A stretch of DNA of 55,304 nucleotides from an uncultured Synechococcaceae cyanobacterium (GTDB lineage Bacteria; Cyanobacteriota; Cyanobacteriia; PCC-6307; Cyanobiaceae), in the NCBI GenBank assembly GCA_903907855.1, contig CAIVPT010000130.1, positions 1-55,304 on the forward strand, in the 5' to 3' direction. Position numbers and translations under genes: made by a program. Numbering within the stretch: the stretch's first letter is position 1; each line of letters starts with the position of its first letter. Of the stretch, positions 1 to 8,857 are shown piece after piece. Under the pieces are notes generated by a model. It saw only the letters and a program-made list of their open reading frames with translations. It had not been told where the DNA came from and ran no database searches.

Positions 1-42
1 CAGATCGCCACCGTCAAGGCCTTCGGTGCCCCCCTGCCGTGA
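1..42 (+). CDS. C-terminal tail of an upstream gene (partial)
   Basis: The first frame is open from the window edge for 13 codons and ends in TGA at 40-42, giving a tail ending AFGAPLP. The next gene begins about 100 nt downstream on the same strand, so this is probably the end of a real gene. The piece is too short to name. Confidence 0.45.
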   Translation, partial: QIATVKAFGAPLP

Positions 43-139
43 TGCAGGTCGTGTCCGAGCCTGACCCTGTCGGCCATCCCAAGCTCGCCCCTTGCGGCGC
101 AGGCAAACTGGGACCGCCAACGGTCTGAACCCACTCCCC

Positions 140-1438
140 ATGCGCTTCCTGGCCCTGGCCATTCTGCTGGCCCTGATGGCCTTCTTCGCGGCCGGGGAGT
201 TCGCCCTGATCCGCCTGCGCCCCAGCCGGGTGCAGCAGCTCCTCGACGACGGCGAACCCGGTGCCCGGGCCGTGGCGCGCCTGCAACAGCGCCTGCGGCG
301 CGTGCTGGTGGCCACCCAGCTGGGGGCCGTGCTCGCCCTGCTGGCGGTGGGCTGGATCGGCCGTGGCATCGCGGCAGAACTGGGCCGCGTCCTGGCCGAG
401 CAGCCCGGCGCCTCCCTGCAGCCCTGGGTCGACATGGGCGTCTTCCTGGCGCTGGCCCTGCTCGCCACCCTGGTCGGCGGGCTGCTGCCCAAGGCGTGGG
501 TGCTGCACCGGCCCGAAGCCTCCGCCCTGCAGATGGCGCCCCTGCTCGAATCCCTCACCCGCACCCTCTCGCCGCTGCTGCTGCTGATCGAGCGCCTCAC
601 CGGTGTCCTGCTGCGCCTGCTCGGCCTGCCCCGCAACTGGGACGAACTGGTGCCCGTTCTCTCGGCCGGCGAACTGGAAACGCTGATCGAAAGCGGCGGC
701 GTCACCGGCCTGCTGCCCGATGAACGCAGCATTCTCGAAGGCGTTTTCTCCCTGCGCGACACCCTCGTGCGCGAGGTGATGGTGCCCCGCTCCGGCATGG
801 TCACCCTGCCGCTGGAGGTCACCTTCGCCGGGATGATGGAGGCGGTGCACGCCAGCCAACACGCCCGCTTCCCGGTGATCGGCACCTCCCTCGACGACGT
901 GCGCGGCCTGATCGACCTGCGCCGCCTCGCGGCCCCCATCGCCCGCGGCGAGCTGCGCCCCGACAGCCCCCTGGCCCCTTACCTGGTGGAGGTGGCCCGG
1001 GTGCAGGAGAGCGCCTCCCTGGCCGAGCTGCTACCCCTGATCCGCAGCGGCAAGCCGCTGCTGGTGGTGGTCGACGAGCACGGGGGCACCGAGGGGCTGG
1101 TCACGGTGGCCGACCTCACCGGTGAAATCGTGGGCGAGGAGGACAACCCCCAGGAGGCGGCCGACGACCTGCAGCCCCTGCTGGAGGGGGGATGGTCGGT
1201 GGCGGGCGACCTGGAAATCGTGGAGCTGAACCGGCAGCTGGGCCTGCGCCTGCCCGAGGCCGAGGGCCACCACACCCTGGCGGGCTTCCTGCTGGAGCGG
1301 CTGCAGCACATCCCGGCCCCGGGGGAGGGGCTGCGCTGGAAGGGCCTGCGCTTCGATGTGCTCACCATGGATGGCCCCCGCATCGAGCGGGTGCGGATCG
1401 CGCCGCTCCAGGGCGACGGGGCCGGCGATCGCCGATAA
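140..1438 (+). CDS. CNNM/CBS-domain membrane protein (HlyC/CorC/TlyC family)
   Basis: The product has 432 residues. Residues 1-190 carry hydrophobic segments of the CNNM (DUF21) type, starting with an N-terminal helix that includes the family-typical FFAAGEFAL. A CBS-domain pair follows at about 200-320; it contains REVMVPRSGMV and later LVVVDEHGGTEGLVT, the hallmark CBS sequences of this family. The last 100 residues fit the CorC/HlyC transporter-associated domain. The family is linked to Mg2+/Co2+ efflux or homeostasis; older 'hemolysin' labels are not informative. I chose the ATG at 140 because the transmembrane segment starts immediately there, whereas the 48 nt before it in the same frame encode an unlikely leader. 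It is an inner-membrane protein. Function within the family is inferred. Confidence 0.85.
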   Translation: MRFLALAILLALMAFFAAGEFALIRLRPSRVQQLLDDGEPGARAVARLQQRLRRVLVATQLGAVLALLAVGWIGRGIAAELGRVLAEQPGASLQPWVDMGVFLALALLATLVGGLLPKAWVLHRPEASALQMAPLLESLTRTLSPLLLLIERLTGVLLRLLGLPRNWDELVPVLSAGELETLIESGGVTGLLPDERSILEGVFSLRDTLVREVMVPRSGMVTLPLEVTFAGMMEAVHASQHARFPVIGTSLDDVRGLIDLRRLAAPIARGELRPDSPLAPYLVEVARVQESASLAELLPLIRSGKPLLVVVDEHGGTEGLVTVADLTGEIVGEEDNPQEAADDLQPLLEGGWSVAGDLEIVELNRQLGLRLPEAEGHHTLAGFLLERLQHIPAPGEGLRWKGLRFDVLTMDGPRIERVRIAPLQGDGAGDRR

Positions 1439-1464
1439 TCACTAGGCCTCTCCCGCCTGTGCCC

Positions 1465-2457
1465 ATGAACCCTGTCCGCGTCGGGGTCATCGGCATCGGC
1501 AACATGGGCTGGCACCACGCTCGCGTGCTCAGCCTGCTGCGCGACGCCGATCTGGTGGGGGTGGCCGACCCCGATGCCGCCCGTGGCCAGCTGGCGGTGG
1601 ATCAGTTCGGCTGCCGCTGGTTCGCCGACTACCGCGCCATGCTCCCGGAGGTGGAGGCGGTCTGCATCGCCGTACCCACCCTCCTGCACCACGGCGTCGG
1701 CCTGGCCTGCCTGGAGGCCGGCGCCCACGTGCTGATCGAGAAGCCGATCGCCGCCACCCAGGAGGAGGCCGCCGACCTGATCCGCGCCGCCGAGGCGGCC
1801 AGCCGCCTGCTGCAGGTGGGCCACATCGAGCGCTTCAATCCCGCCTTCCGCGAGCTGCTCAAGGTGGTGGTTGACGAGGAGATCGTGGTACTCGAGGCCC
1901 GCCGCCACAGCCCCAACCCCGATCGCGCCAACGATGTTTCGGTGGTGCTCGATCTGATGATCCACGACATCGACCTCGTGCTGGAGCTGGCCGCCTCCCC
2001 CGTGGTGCGCCTGGCGGCGGCTGGCGGGCGCAGCAGCGATGGCCCCATCGATTACGTCAATGCCACCCTGGCCTTCGCCAACGGCGTGGTGGCGAGCCTC
2101 ACCGCGAGCAAGATGGCGCACCGCAAGGTGCGGCGGCTTTATACCCACTGCCGCAACAGCCTGATGGAAACCGATTTCCTCAACCACAACCTGCGCATCC
2201 ACCGGCGCTCCACCGGCTCCTTCAGCGCCGATCACGGCGAGCTCGTGTACCGCAACGACGGCTTCATCGAAGAGGTCAGCACCACCTCAATCGAGCCCCT
2301 CTACGCCGAACTGGAGCATTTCCTGCGTTGCGTGCGCGGTGATGAGACCCCCGCCGTCGATGGCCTGCAGGCCTCCCGCGCCCTGCAGCTGGCCGACCTG
2401 ATTGAGCAATGCGTCGAGCAGCCCAACCTCTGCATGACGCTGGACGCCCCGATCTGA
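1465..2457 (+). CDS. Gfo/Idh/MocA family NAD(P)-dependent oxidoreductase
   Basis: The product has 330 residues. An N-terminal Rossmann fold starts with VRVGVIGIGNMGWHHARV (GxGxxG), and the family's EKPIA motif appears near residue 92. A C-terminal alpha/beta substrate domain follows, containing the HDIDLVLEL segment. Such enzymes oxidise or reduce sugars and related compounds, often in polysaccharide or nucleotide-sugar metabolism; the substrate cannot be read here. The ATG lies 26 nt after the CNNM/CBS gene on the same strand, so the two may be cotranscribed. The next gene is convergent, with its stop only 5 nt beyond this one. Confidence 0.85.
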   Translation: MNPVRVGVIGIGNMGWHHARVLSLLRDADLVGVADPDAARGQLAVDQFGCRWFADYRAMLPEVEAVCIAVPTLLHHGVGLACLEAGAHVLIEKPIAATQEEAADLIRAAEAASRLLQVGHIERFNPAFRELLKVVVDEEIVVLEARRHSPNPDRANDVSVVLDLMIHDIDLVLELAASPVVRLAAAGGRSSDGPIDYVNATLAFANGVVASLTASKMAHRKVRRLYTHCRNSLMETDFLNHNLRIHRRSTGSFSADHGELVYRNDGFIEEVSTTSIEPLYAELEHFLRCVRGDETPAVDGLQASRALQLADLIEQCVEQPNLCMTLDAPI

Positions 2458-2462
2458 ACCCC

Positions 2463-5400
2463 TCAGGCGGTGAGCTGCTGCAGCGCCAGCAACTGCCAGT
2501 GGCGGCAATCGGCCGGTGACGACCGGTAGAACAGATCCCAGGCATCGCCCTTGTGGAGGCCATACTCCTGCGACGGCACCGTGGGATGGCACTGCTGCCA
2601 GCCCGCCCGCACCGCGTGGCCGATCACCACATCGAGCGCGAGGTCATCGTCGAACTGCACCTGGGGATTGGCGGTCACAAAGGCGATCAGGGTCAGCAGG
2701 GTTTCGGTGCAGAGCTGCCGATATTCGGGCGCCTCGATCTTGCCCAACAGTTGTTCCACCAGGGCCGCGAAATTGCGCTCACCAGGGGTCTTCTCGCTCA
2801 GCAGCGGGCCGCTCTCCAGCCGGTTGCGCCGCTCCAGCTTGTCGCCGATCACGATGCCGCGGCAGTGGTGCAGCAGATCCCAGATGCCGGCGTGGAAGTT
2901 GCGCGGCACCCGCCCCAGGGCCCCCAGCCGCATGCGGTGCTGCAGCCAGCCGCCCGCCTTGGGCAGCTCCTCCAACGGATCGGGCACCTCCCAGCGCACG
3001 CGACCGCGCAGGTGCAGCTGCTCCTTGCGCTGCAGGGCCGCCCGGGCGTGCTCCACATCCGCCAGCACCGCCCGCAGCCGCCGCCGGATCTGGTGGGGCG
3101 GCAGGGCACAGAGGGCTTCGAACGCATCGGAGGGGCTCAGGTCGTCCGCGGCCGCCAGCTCACTGGTGAGCAGCAACAGCAGCTGGCCGAGCTGGAGGGT
3201 GAGGCTGCCGCTGAGCAGGTTGGGCTCATGCCGCGCCAGGCCGTCGAGGGCGAGCAGCAACTCCTGCTGCAGCATCCCCTCCCGACCATCTTCGCCCCCG
3301 AAGCGGCGAATGCGGGCGGCGATCGTGCGGCTGCCGAGCGGCTGGCAGATCAGGGCATCGTTGGTGTAGTTGCGACCCACCACCACCTGCTTCTGGCGCA
3401 CCAGCAGGTCGGTGAGGGCATCCTCGAGGCGGGGGTGCACCAGGCCCATGGCGCCGGCAGCGCGGCGCACCACATTCCAGTCGGCGCGCGCCAGGGCCCG
3501 GCGATACACCTCCTGCAGCAACACCATCAACTTCACCGGCGGCCCGGGCATCGGCCCCTGCAGCCGGGCGTTGGGCCCCAACCGCCGGCCCAGCAGCTCG
3601 AGCACCTCCGCCTGCTCCTCCAGCGAACGGCTGTGCCAGAGCCGTTCCGCCAGGTCGGCCACCGGCGTCTCGTCGAGCTCCTGCTCCTGCTGGGCGGTGA
3701 GGGGCGCGCGGCTCGTGATCGGAGGCAGAAGGGTTTGCTCGCTCGGCCAGAGGGTGCAGGCGGCGAGCGCCTGATCCGGCAGCTCCACCACGCTGGCCTG
3801 GCTCACCAGCTGCGCCAGCGGCGCCAGCTGCACCGACACCCCCTCCAGATCGCCGCGGAGCAGATCGCGGCCGAGCCTCAGAAAAGCCTCCGAATCGTGC
3901 TGGAAGGCGGCGGCGGCCACCGGCACCAGCAGCAGCGGCGCACCGGCGCCACGCCAATGGCGCTGCAGCAGACGCACCTCCGCCGCCACCGTGTCCACCA
4001 GCTGCTGGGGATCGTCGGCCAGGTAGAAGGTGTCCTCCTCCAGCACCGCGGGCAGGTAGGCCACCAACTCATCGCCGAGGCGATAGAGCCGGGCGGTGGC
4101 CATGGTTTCCATGCGCACCGGCGGATGGCCGCTCAGGCCAAGCCGGGGGTTGGCACCCACCGTCGCCATGCGCTGGGCCAGTTCCCGCGAGCTGGCGATG
4201 CGGGTGGTGGTGGCAGAAGCCTCGGGGGGCGGGTTGACCGCCAGCCCCGCCTGGCTCAGGAGGGCGGCGATGGCGGCATCGGCGGGCACCAGGCTCACCA
4301 GCACCTCGCTGGCGCCGAGCGGAGCCCCCAGCCGCCGCTGGCAGGGGTCGAGATCCTCCGGGGTGATCAGGCCATGCAGCAGCAGATCCGAGAGCCAGGT
4401 GAGGCTCTGGGTCCAGAGCAGCGGCACGTTTTCGTTGGGTTGGCGGGACTGGCTGCCGGGGTTGCGGCGCTCCGCGGCGATGGCCTCCTCCGGCACCAGG
4501 TACAGCTCGGGGAGCAGCGGCACCCCATCCACCGCCTCACTCAGCTCCTCGAGCCGGCGGCGCCAGCGCCGGGCCTCCTCCCAACGCTCCTCACAGCAGG
4601 CCGTGATCAGCTCATAGGCCAGAAACAGGGGCCATTCGCACTCGATGTGCTCGAACTCGGCCAGCTCCTCCGGTTCGTAGTGCAGGCGGGTCACGTCCTC
4701 CACCACGGTCTGGTGACCATCGCGACGGAAGCGCTTGTAGCCGTAGGCGCCCCCCAGATCGGCGCGGATGCGGGCGCGGGTGCGCTCCACCAGGGCCGCG
4801 TCATCCACCGCCCAGGCGGGGTAGCCGATCACCGACAAGCAGGCGCTGTCGACCTCCTTGCTCCCCGACTCCCGGGGCAGGAGGGCCGCCAGGGCGCGGC
4901 GCAACCGCACCACCGCGTCGTGGGGGATCACCAGGCAACAGCTGCCATCACCATGGGGCCCGTAGAGATCCACGCCATCAAGAGCCTCCAGGGCCGCCTT
5001 CACCAGGCCGATTGAGCTGGCGTTGCGCTCCGGCAGGCCGTGGTTGCCCTTGTCCCCCCGCTCCCAGATGCCGTAATCGGCCACCCGGTAGGCGCGGCAC
5101 ACGTAGTACACCAGGTTCTGCACGAAGTCCCGCTCGGCGCCGCTCTGCACCACCACCAGGCCCGAGCGGGTGAGCTGGGCGAGCTGCAGCAGGAACAGGG
5201 CGGTGGCGTCGAGCTGCAGGTGCCCCCAGCCGTCGTCGGCCACCGCCGGCAGGCCGGTGTCGGTGTCGAACTTGGCGTGGAGAGAATCGAGCGGATCGAG
5301 GCTGCCCTTGAACCGCTCCACCTTCGCGGCCTGACGCAGCATGGCGGCGAGCAGGCCGCGCATCAGCTGCAGCACCCGCTGCTCGAGCTCAAAGGAACGG

Positions 5401-5663
5401 CGGCAGGGCCCGCGCAGACGGCGATGGGCGAGGGCCAGGCCCCACACGCACTGAATCGAGTACACGCAATCGCGCACCCAGGCGTCGCCGTAGTTGCCGT
5501 GCACGGTGTTGGCGGTGCTGGCGGGCAGCAGGCCGGTGAGGGGATGCTGGCGGCTGAGCACCACGGCGTCGATCTGCCGATCGAGCTCCTGCAACACGGC
5601 CCAGGCTTGCGGGTCAGCCCCCCGGGCGGGCGGGGGAACGGTGGAAACGGGACCGTGGGGCAT
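2463..5663 (-). CDS. Glycoside hydrolase family 15 / phosphorylase kinase alpha-like protein
   Basis: The product has 1066 residues. The N-terminal half has GH15-type sequence, for example NTVHGNYGDAWVRDCVYS near residue 50, GYKRFRRDGHQT, and WPLFLAYELITACCEERW. This resembles the alpha/beta subunits of eukaryotic phosphorylase b kinase rather than compact bacterial glucoamylases. The C-terminal 500 residues are helical and contain RNYTNDALICQPLGSRTIAA, also typical of the PhK-like cyanobacterial proteins. The ATG at 5663 follows a proline-rich start (MPHGPVSTVPPPARG); an upstream in-frame extension would overlap the divergent gene at 5719. No signal peptide is seen, so it is probably cytoplasmic. 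A role in glycogen or other alpha-glucan metabolism is inferred. The gap to the divergent WecG-like gene is only about 55 nt. Confidence 0.75.
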   Translation of the reverse strand: MPHGPVSTVPPPARGADPQAWAVLQELDRQIDAVVLSRQHPLTGLLPASTANTVHGNYGDAWVRDCVYSIQCVWGLALAHRRLRGPCRRSFELEQRVLQLMRGLLAAMLRQAAKVERFKGSLDPLDSLHAKFDTDTGLPAVADDGWGHLQLDATALFLLQLAQLTRSGLVVVQSGAERDFVQNLVYYVCRAYRVADYGIWERGDKGNHGLPERNASSIGLVKAALEALDGVDLYGPHGDGSCCLVIPHDAVVRLRRALAALLPRESGSKEVDSACLSVIGYPAWAVDDAALVERTRARIRADLGGAYGYKRFRRDGHQTVVEDVTRLHYEPEELAEFEHIECEWPLFLAYELITACCEERWEEARRWRRRLEELSEAVDGVPLLPELYLVPEEAIAAERRNPGSQSRQPNENVPLLWTQSLTWLSDLLLHGLITPEDLDPCQRRLGAPLGASEVLVSLVPADAAIAALLSQAGLAVNPPPEASATTTRIASSRELAQRMATVGANPRLGLSGHPPVRMETMATARLYRLGDELVAYLPAVLEEDTFYLADDPQQLVDTVAAEVRLLQRHWRGAGAPLLLVPVAAAAFQHDSEAFLRLGRDLLRGDLEGVSVQLAPLAQLVSQASVVELPDQALAACTLWPSEQTLLPPITSRAPLTAQQEQELDETPVADLAERLWHSRSLEEQAEVLELLGRRLGPNARLQGPMPGPPVKLMVLLQEVYRRALARADWNVVRRAAGAMGLVHPRLEDALTDLLVRQKQVVVGRNYTNDALICQPLGSRTIAARIRRFGGEDGREGMLQQELLLALDGLARHEPNLLSGSLTLQLGQLLLLLTSELAAADDLSPSDAFEALCALPPHQIRRRLRAVLADVEHARAALQRKEQLHLRGRVRWEVPDPLEELPKAGGWLQHRMRLGALGRVPRNFHAGIWDLLHHCRGIVIGDKLERRNRLESGPLLSEKTPGERNFAALVEQLLGKIEAPEYRQLCTETLLTLIAFVTANPQVQFDDDLALDVVIGHAVRAGWQQCHPTVPSQEYGLHKGDAWDLFYRSSPADCRHWQLLALQQLTA

Positions 5664-5718
5664 GGGGCAGCCGCCGTCGGGGGGGACCTTAGATTTTCTC
5701 CCGCTGACCCCCCCGGCC

Positions 5719-6441
5719 ATGGCAGCCATCGTGACCGCTCCGGTCCGCACCCGCGTGTTAGGAATCAATGTGAATGCGTGCGGCGACGCGTTCGCGGCCG
5801 CCCTTGACCTCCACGGGCACGGCGGCGGTCAGGTGGTCACCCTCAATGCCGAGATGACGATGGCCGCCCGCGCCGATCCCGCCCTGGGGGAGGTGATCGA
5901 GGCGGCCCAGCTGGTGATTCCCGATGGCGCCGGTGTGGTGTGGGCCCTGGGCCGCCAGGGCCTGCGGGTGCCGCGCAGCCCCGGCATCGAGCTGGCGCGG
6001 CGCCTGCTGGAGCATGGGGCCCGCCACGGCTGGCGGATGGCCCTGGTGGGGGCCTCACCCGCCACCATGGAGCGCCTGCGGGAGCGGCTGGCGGCCGAGA
6101 TTCCCGGGCTGCAGCTGGCCCTGGCCTGCCACGGGTACCAGAGCGCCGAAACCTGGCCGGGCATCGAGAACGAGTTGCTCACCCTCCAACCCGACCTGGT
6201 GCTGGTGGCCCTGGGGGTGCCCCGCCAGGAAACCTGGATCCACGACCTGCGCCCCGCCTACGGCCTGTGGATGGGCGTGGGCGGCAGTTTCGATGTGTGG
6301 GCCGGCATGAAAAAAAGGGCCCCCGGCTGGATGGGGGCCCTGCAGATCGAATGGCTGTACCGATTGGTGCAGGAGCCGCACCGTTGGCGCCGCATGCTCG
6401 CCCTGCCGGAATTCGCCTGGGCGGTGCTGCGCGGCGGTTAA
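5719..6441 (+). CDS. WecG/TagA/CpsF family glycosyltransferase
   Basis: The product has 240 residues. Family motifs are clear: TLNAEMTMAARADP followed by IPDGAGVVWA (conserved Asp-Gly), then VALGVPRQETWI and GVGGSFDVWAGMKKRAPGWM, and a C-terminal EWLYRLVQEPHRWRR. Relatives transfer N-acetylmannosamine(-uronic acid) onto undecaprenyl-linked GlcNAc during teichoic acid, enterobacterial common antigen or capsule synthesis. Partners would include a WecA/TagO-type initiator such as the one at 21492. The chosen ATG gives the usual family length. A -10-like TAGATT sits at 5690-5695. Confidence 0.88.
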   Translation: MAAIVTAPVRTRVLGINVNACGDAFAAALDLHGHGGGQVVTLNAEMTMAARADPALGEVIEAAQLVIPDGAGVVWALGRQGLRVPRSPGIELARRLLEHGARHGWRMALVGASPATMERLRERLAAEIPGLQLALACHGYQSAETWPGIENELLTLQPDLVLVALGVPRQETWIHDLRPAYGLWMGVGGSFDVWAGMKKRAPGWMGALQIEWLYRLVQEPHRWRRMLALPEFAWAVLRGG

Positions 6442-6444
6442 CCC

Positions 6445-7107
6445 TCAGACCGAGGCGCGGATCCGACCGCGCATGCGGCGCGAGAAGGCCAGGCCGACGC
6501 CTGCGCCCACGATCGGCAGAGGACCGGGAACGAAGGGGCTGGGGACGACGGCCTTGGTGAAGAAATTACCGCCGGAGGAATTCAGCTGGGATCCATTGAC
6601 GCTCCGATACTGAATGCGGGCCTCAAGCGTGGCTCCAGCGGGGGCAACGCCATCGGGGATCCGCAGTGACATCAGGCTGTTGGCGAAATCCAACTGGCTG
6701 ATGTTGGTGTCCAGCATGGCCCAAGCCGAATTGTGATCATCATAGTCATTACTGGCGAAGTTGATGATCTTGCTTGGGATGCTCAGGCTGCTGGTGATGC
6801 CGTCGCCCTGCACACTCAAGTTATCCAGGGTGAAGGGGGTGGTCCAAGCACCGGTGAACTTGAACTGGAGGCGCACTTCACCGTAGGCGTTCCCTGGGCT
6901 GGGGGGCGGCGAAAACACACCGGTGAAACCGTCGCGCTCCAGAACGTTGGACGGAGTGGAGGGGTCGAAGGACAAGCAGGTGGCCGAGGGATCGGACGGC
7001 TTGCACGCCGCGTGAGCAGGAGCCACGCCTGCGCTCACAGCAACGCCGGAGGTGAGAAGAAGACCGAGGGCGAAACCGCGAAGAAAGCGCGTACGCATGT
7101 TTTTCAT
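6445..7107 (-). CDS. Secreted protein with PEP-CTERM-like C-terminal sorting tail
   Basis: The product has 220 residues. A classical signal peptide occupies about residues 1-33: basic MKNMRTRFLRG, a hydrophobic core GFALGLLLTSGVAV, and AHA before a likely cleavage site. The middle looks like an extracellular beta-rich domain. The tail is a VPGPLPIVGAGVG segment, then LAFSRR and a basic end, the pattern of cyanobacterial PEP-CTERM-type anchors (motif, hydrophobic stretch, Arg-rich end). Such proteins are processed by an exosortase-like enzyme; none is in this window. Base composition is visibly lower in GC than the neighbours. Function is unknown. Its stop is 3 nt from the convergent WecG-like gene. 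Confidence 0.7.
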   Translation of the reverse strand: MKNMRTRFLRGFALGLLLTSGVAVSAGVAPAHAACKPSDPSATCLSFDPSTPSNVLERDGFTGVFSPPPSPGNAYGEVRLQFKFTGAWTTPFTLDNLSVQGDGITSSLSIPSKIINFASNDYDDHNSAWAMLDTNISQLDFANSLMSLRIPDGVAPAGATLEARIQYRSVNGSQLNSSGGNFFTKAVVPSPFVPGPLPIVGAGVGLAFSRRMRGRIRASV

Positions 7108-7187
7108 GTGAGGTCTTCCAGGAGTATGGCGAGCGGCGTGAATCTTGTCACCCTCAAAAGCAACAAATGTGGGCTCAAATAGCGCGA

Positions 7188-7215
7188 ATCATATTGCACT
7201 TTATCCTGATGAAAA
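7188..7215 (-). promoter_or_regulatory. Candidate sigma-70 promoter of the PEP-CTERM-like gene
   Basis: On the minus strand TTTTCA (7215-7210) is followed after 16 nt by TATGAT (7193-7188), a good -10 box, in an unusually AT-rich patch about 80 nt before the ATG. The -35 match is weak, so this is a proposal only. Confidence 0.35.
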
Positions 7216-7348
7216 GCGTTGCATATTCTTCGCAGACTCGCCCTGCCCTCACCTCGCGACCCTGATGGCAGCTGTGATGGCGGCTTTGCTGGCGGCTGGC
7301 CGCGTCGTGGCGTGGCGGCCGACGGCGGCACGCAAAAAGGCGGCACAT

Positions 7349-7379
7349 AAAAAAAGCAGATGTCCAAGGGACACCTGCT
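7349..7379 (-). terminator. Rho-independent terminator downstream of psbK
   Basis: On the minus strand a 10-bp stem with one mismatch (arms at 7378-7369 and 7365-7356, three-nucleotide loop) is followed directly by seven T at 7355-7349. It lies 70 nt past the psbK stop, in the right orientation. Confidence 0.8.
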
Positions 7380-7447
7380 GGGGGAAAACGGAAGGTCCTG
7401 GGAAAGGGGGAGGACCGGGATCGAGGGGGGTCTGCGGCCAGGCCGGC

Positions 7448-7618
7448 TCAGCGGAAGCCCACCGAGGCCTGCCAGACGAACGCCAGCAGCAGGAAGAACA
7501 GGGGGATGATCGGCAGGATGTCGACCAGCGGACCGAATGCCTGGTAGGCCTCGGGCAGCTGGGCGAGGGGGGCCTGGAGGTGGGAACCGGCCAGCAGCGA
7601 GAGAACCATGGGCGTCAT
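7448..7618 (-). CDS. psbK: Photosystem II reaction center protein K
   Basis: The precursor has 56 residues. The mature region reads [19 protein letters not shown] and continues into a single membrane helix ending [11 protein letters not shown], which matches PsbK closely. PsbK is a one-helix subunit at the edge of photosystem II in the thylakoid membrane, and it is made with a short N-terminal presequence that is removed. Two starts are possible, MTPM at 7618 and the second Met at 7609; neither has an obvious Shine-Dalgarno. It lies upstream of a strong terminator and downstream of tgt on the same strand, 55 nt apart, as in other Synechococcus-type genomes. Confidence 0.93.
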   Translation of the reverse strand: MTPMVLSLLAGSHLQAPLAQLPEAYQAFGPLVDILPIIPLFFLLLAFVWQASVGFR

Positions 7619-7673
7619 GGGAATGGGGGATGGGGGACGGGGCCCGACGGGCCATCCCGACAAGGCCTGGACG

Positions 7674-8843
7674 CTACCACGTGTGGGCGGCTCGAGAATC
7701 GGGCTCCCAGGGAGCGAAATCCTCTGAAAAACAACCCTCCGCGATCGCGCGGGCCATGGCCGTGCTGAAGCGCAGCAGGGTGGTGAGGTTGTGCAGGCTC
7801 AGCAGGGTGCGGCCGAGCATCTCCTCGGCCCGGATCAGGTGATGCAGATAGGCGCGGCTGTGCAGGCGGCAGGCCAGACAGGCGCAGCTGGCATCAAGCG
7901 GCGTGTGGTCGTGGCGGAAACGGGCGTTGCGCAGGTTCCAGCGTTCGCCCCCCACCAGCGCCGTGCCATGCCGCCCCAGGCGGGTGGGCAGCACGCAGTC
8001 GAAGAGATCGAACCCCTGGGCCACCGCCACCGCCATCTCCCGGAAGCTGCCCACCCCCATCAGGTAGCGGGGCCGGTCCTCCGGCAGCAGCGGCGCCACC
8101 AGGCGCACGATTTTGTGCATCTCCTCCGGCGGCTCCCCCACGCTCACCCCGCCCACGGCGATGCCGGGCAGGTCCATCGCGGCCACGATCCGCGCCGACT
8201 CCTGCCGCAGATGGGGGAAGCACCCCCCCTGCACGATGCCGAACAACGCCTGGCCGGGGCGGTCGTGGGCGGCCCGGCAGCGCTCCAGCCAGTCGTGGGT
8301 GCGGCGACAGGCGGCGGCCACATCGGCCTCGCTGGCGGGATAGGGGGGGCACTGGTCGAAGGCCATCGCCACATCCGCGCCGAGGGCCATCTGGATGCGC
8401 ATCGACTCCTCGGGGGTGAGGGTGATGCGGCGGCCGTCGCGGGGGGAACGGAAGGTCACCCCCTCGTCATCGATGCGGTTGATGTCCGCCAGGCTGAACA
8501 CCTGGAATCCGCCGGAGTCCGTGAGGATCGGCCCCGACCAGCCCATGAAGCGGTGCAGCCCACCGGCCTCAGCGACGATCTCCTCGCCCGGCTGCAGATG
8601 CAGATGAAAGGTGTTGGCCAGCACCATGCGGGCGCCGGTGTCGGCCAATTGGGGCGCCGTGATCCCCTTCACCGTGGCCAGGGTGCCCACGGGCATGAAG
8701 CGCGGCGTGGGCACCGGGCCGTGGGGGGTGTCGAGGCAGCCGCAGCGGGCGCGGGTGCGCGGGCAGCGGGCGTGGATCCGGAAGGCAGAGTGGGAGGCGA
8801 TCGCCGCGTGCCGTCGCTGGTTCGACGCTACGCGCCGCCGCAC
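7674..8843 (-). CDS. tgt: tRNA-guanine transglycosylase (queuine)
   Basis: The product has 389 residues from this start. It exchanges guanine for the queuosine precursor at position 34 of GUN-anticodon tRNAs. Visible signatures are [15 protein letters not shown] near the N-terminus, the substrate-binding [13 protein letters not shown] with the conserved Asp, [13 protein letters not shown], and the zinc site CACLAC with a downstream His in SLHNL. The start is unclear: no ATG precedes the conserved core, and the GTG at 8843 adds an atypical basic leader ([11 protein letters not shown]). The true start may be another non-ATG codon nearer the core. The divergent cobS gene begins just 14 nt away, so the two promoters must lie within coding DNA or one start is wrong. 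Confidence 0.92.
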   Translation of the reverse strand: MRRRVASNQRRHAAIASHSAFRIHARCPRTRARCGCLDTPHGPVPTPRFMPVGTLATVKGITAPQLADTGARMVLANTFHLHLQPGEEIVAEAGGLHRFMGWSGPILTDSGGFQVFSLADINRIDDEGVTFRSPRDGRRITLTPEESMRIQMALGADVAMAFDQCPPYPASEADVAAACRRTHDWLERCRAAHDRPGQALFGIVQGGCFPHLRQESARIVAAMDLPGIAVGGVSVGEPPEEMHKIVRLVAPLLPEDRPRYLMGVGSFREMAVAVAQGFDLFDCVLPTRLGRHGTALVGGERWNLRNARFRHDHTPLDASCACLACRLHSRAYLHHLIRAEEMLGRTLLSLHNLTTLLRFSTAMARAIAEGCFSEDFAPWEPDSRAAHTW

Positions 8844-8857
8844 CCCTGCCCCCCCGG

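Larger units (their letters stand above)
7108..7447. other. Intergenic region between the PEP-CTERM-like gene and psbK
   Basis: This 340-nt stretch holds no supportable gene. Its left part (about 7140-7235) is AT-rich against the surrounding DNA and carries a candidate minus-strand promoter for the secreted protein. Its right part holds the psbK terminator at 7349-7379. The section between 7235 and 7345 shows nothing convincing. Confidence 0.6.

Noticed and set aside
979-2235. A 418-codon minus-strand open frame opposite the first two genes
   Set aside because: It crosses both CBS and Gfo/Idh genes, has composition typical of a shadow frame, and matches no family.
2553-5015. An 820-codon open frame on the plus strand, opposite the GH15-like gene
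   Set aside because: Its product is a Gln/His/Gly/Arg-rich string with no domain, typical of an antisense reading of a GC-rich gene. The minus strand carries recognisable GH15-like sequence.
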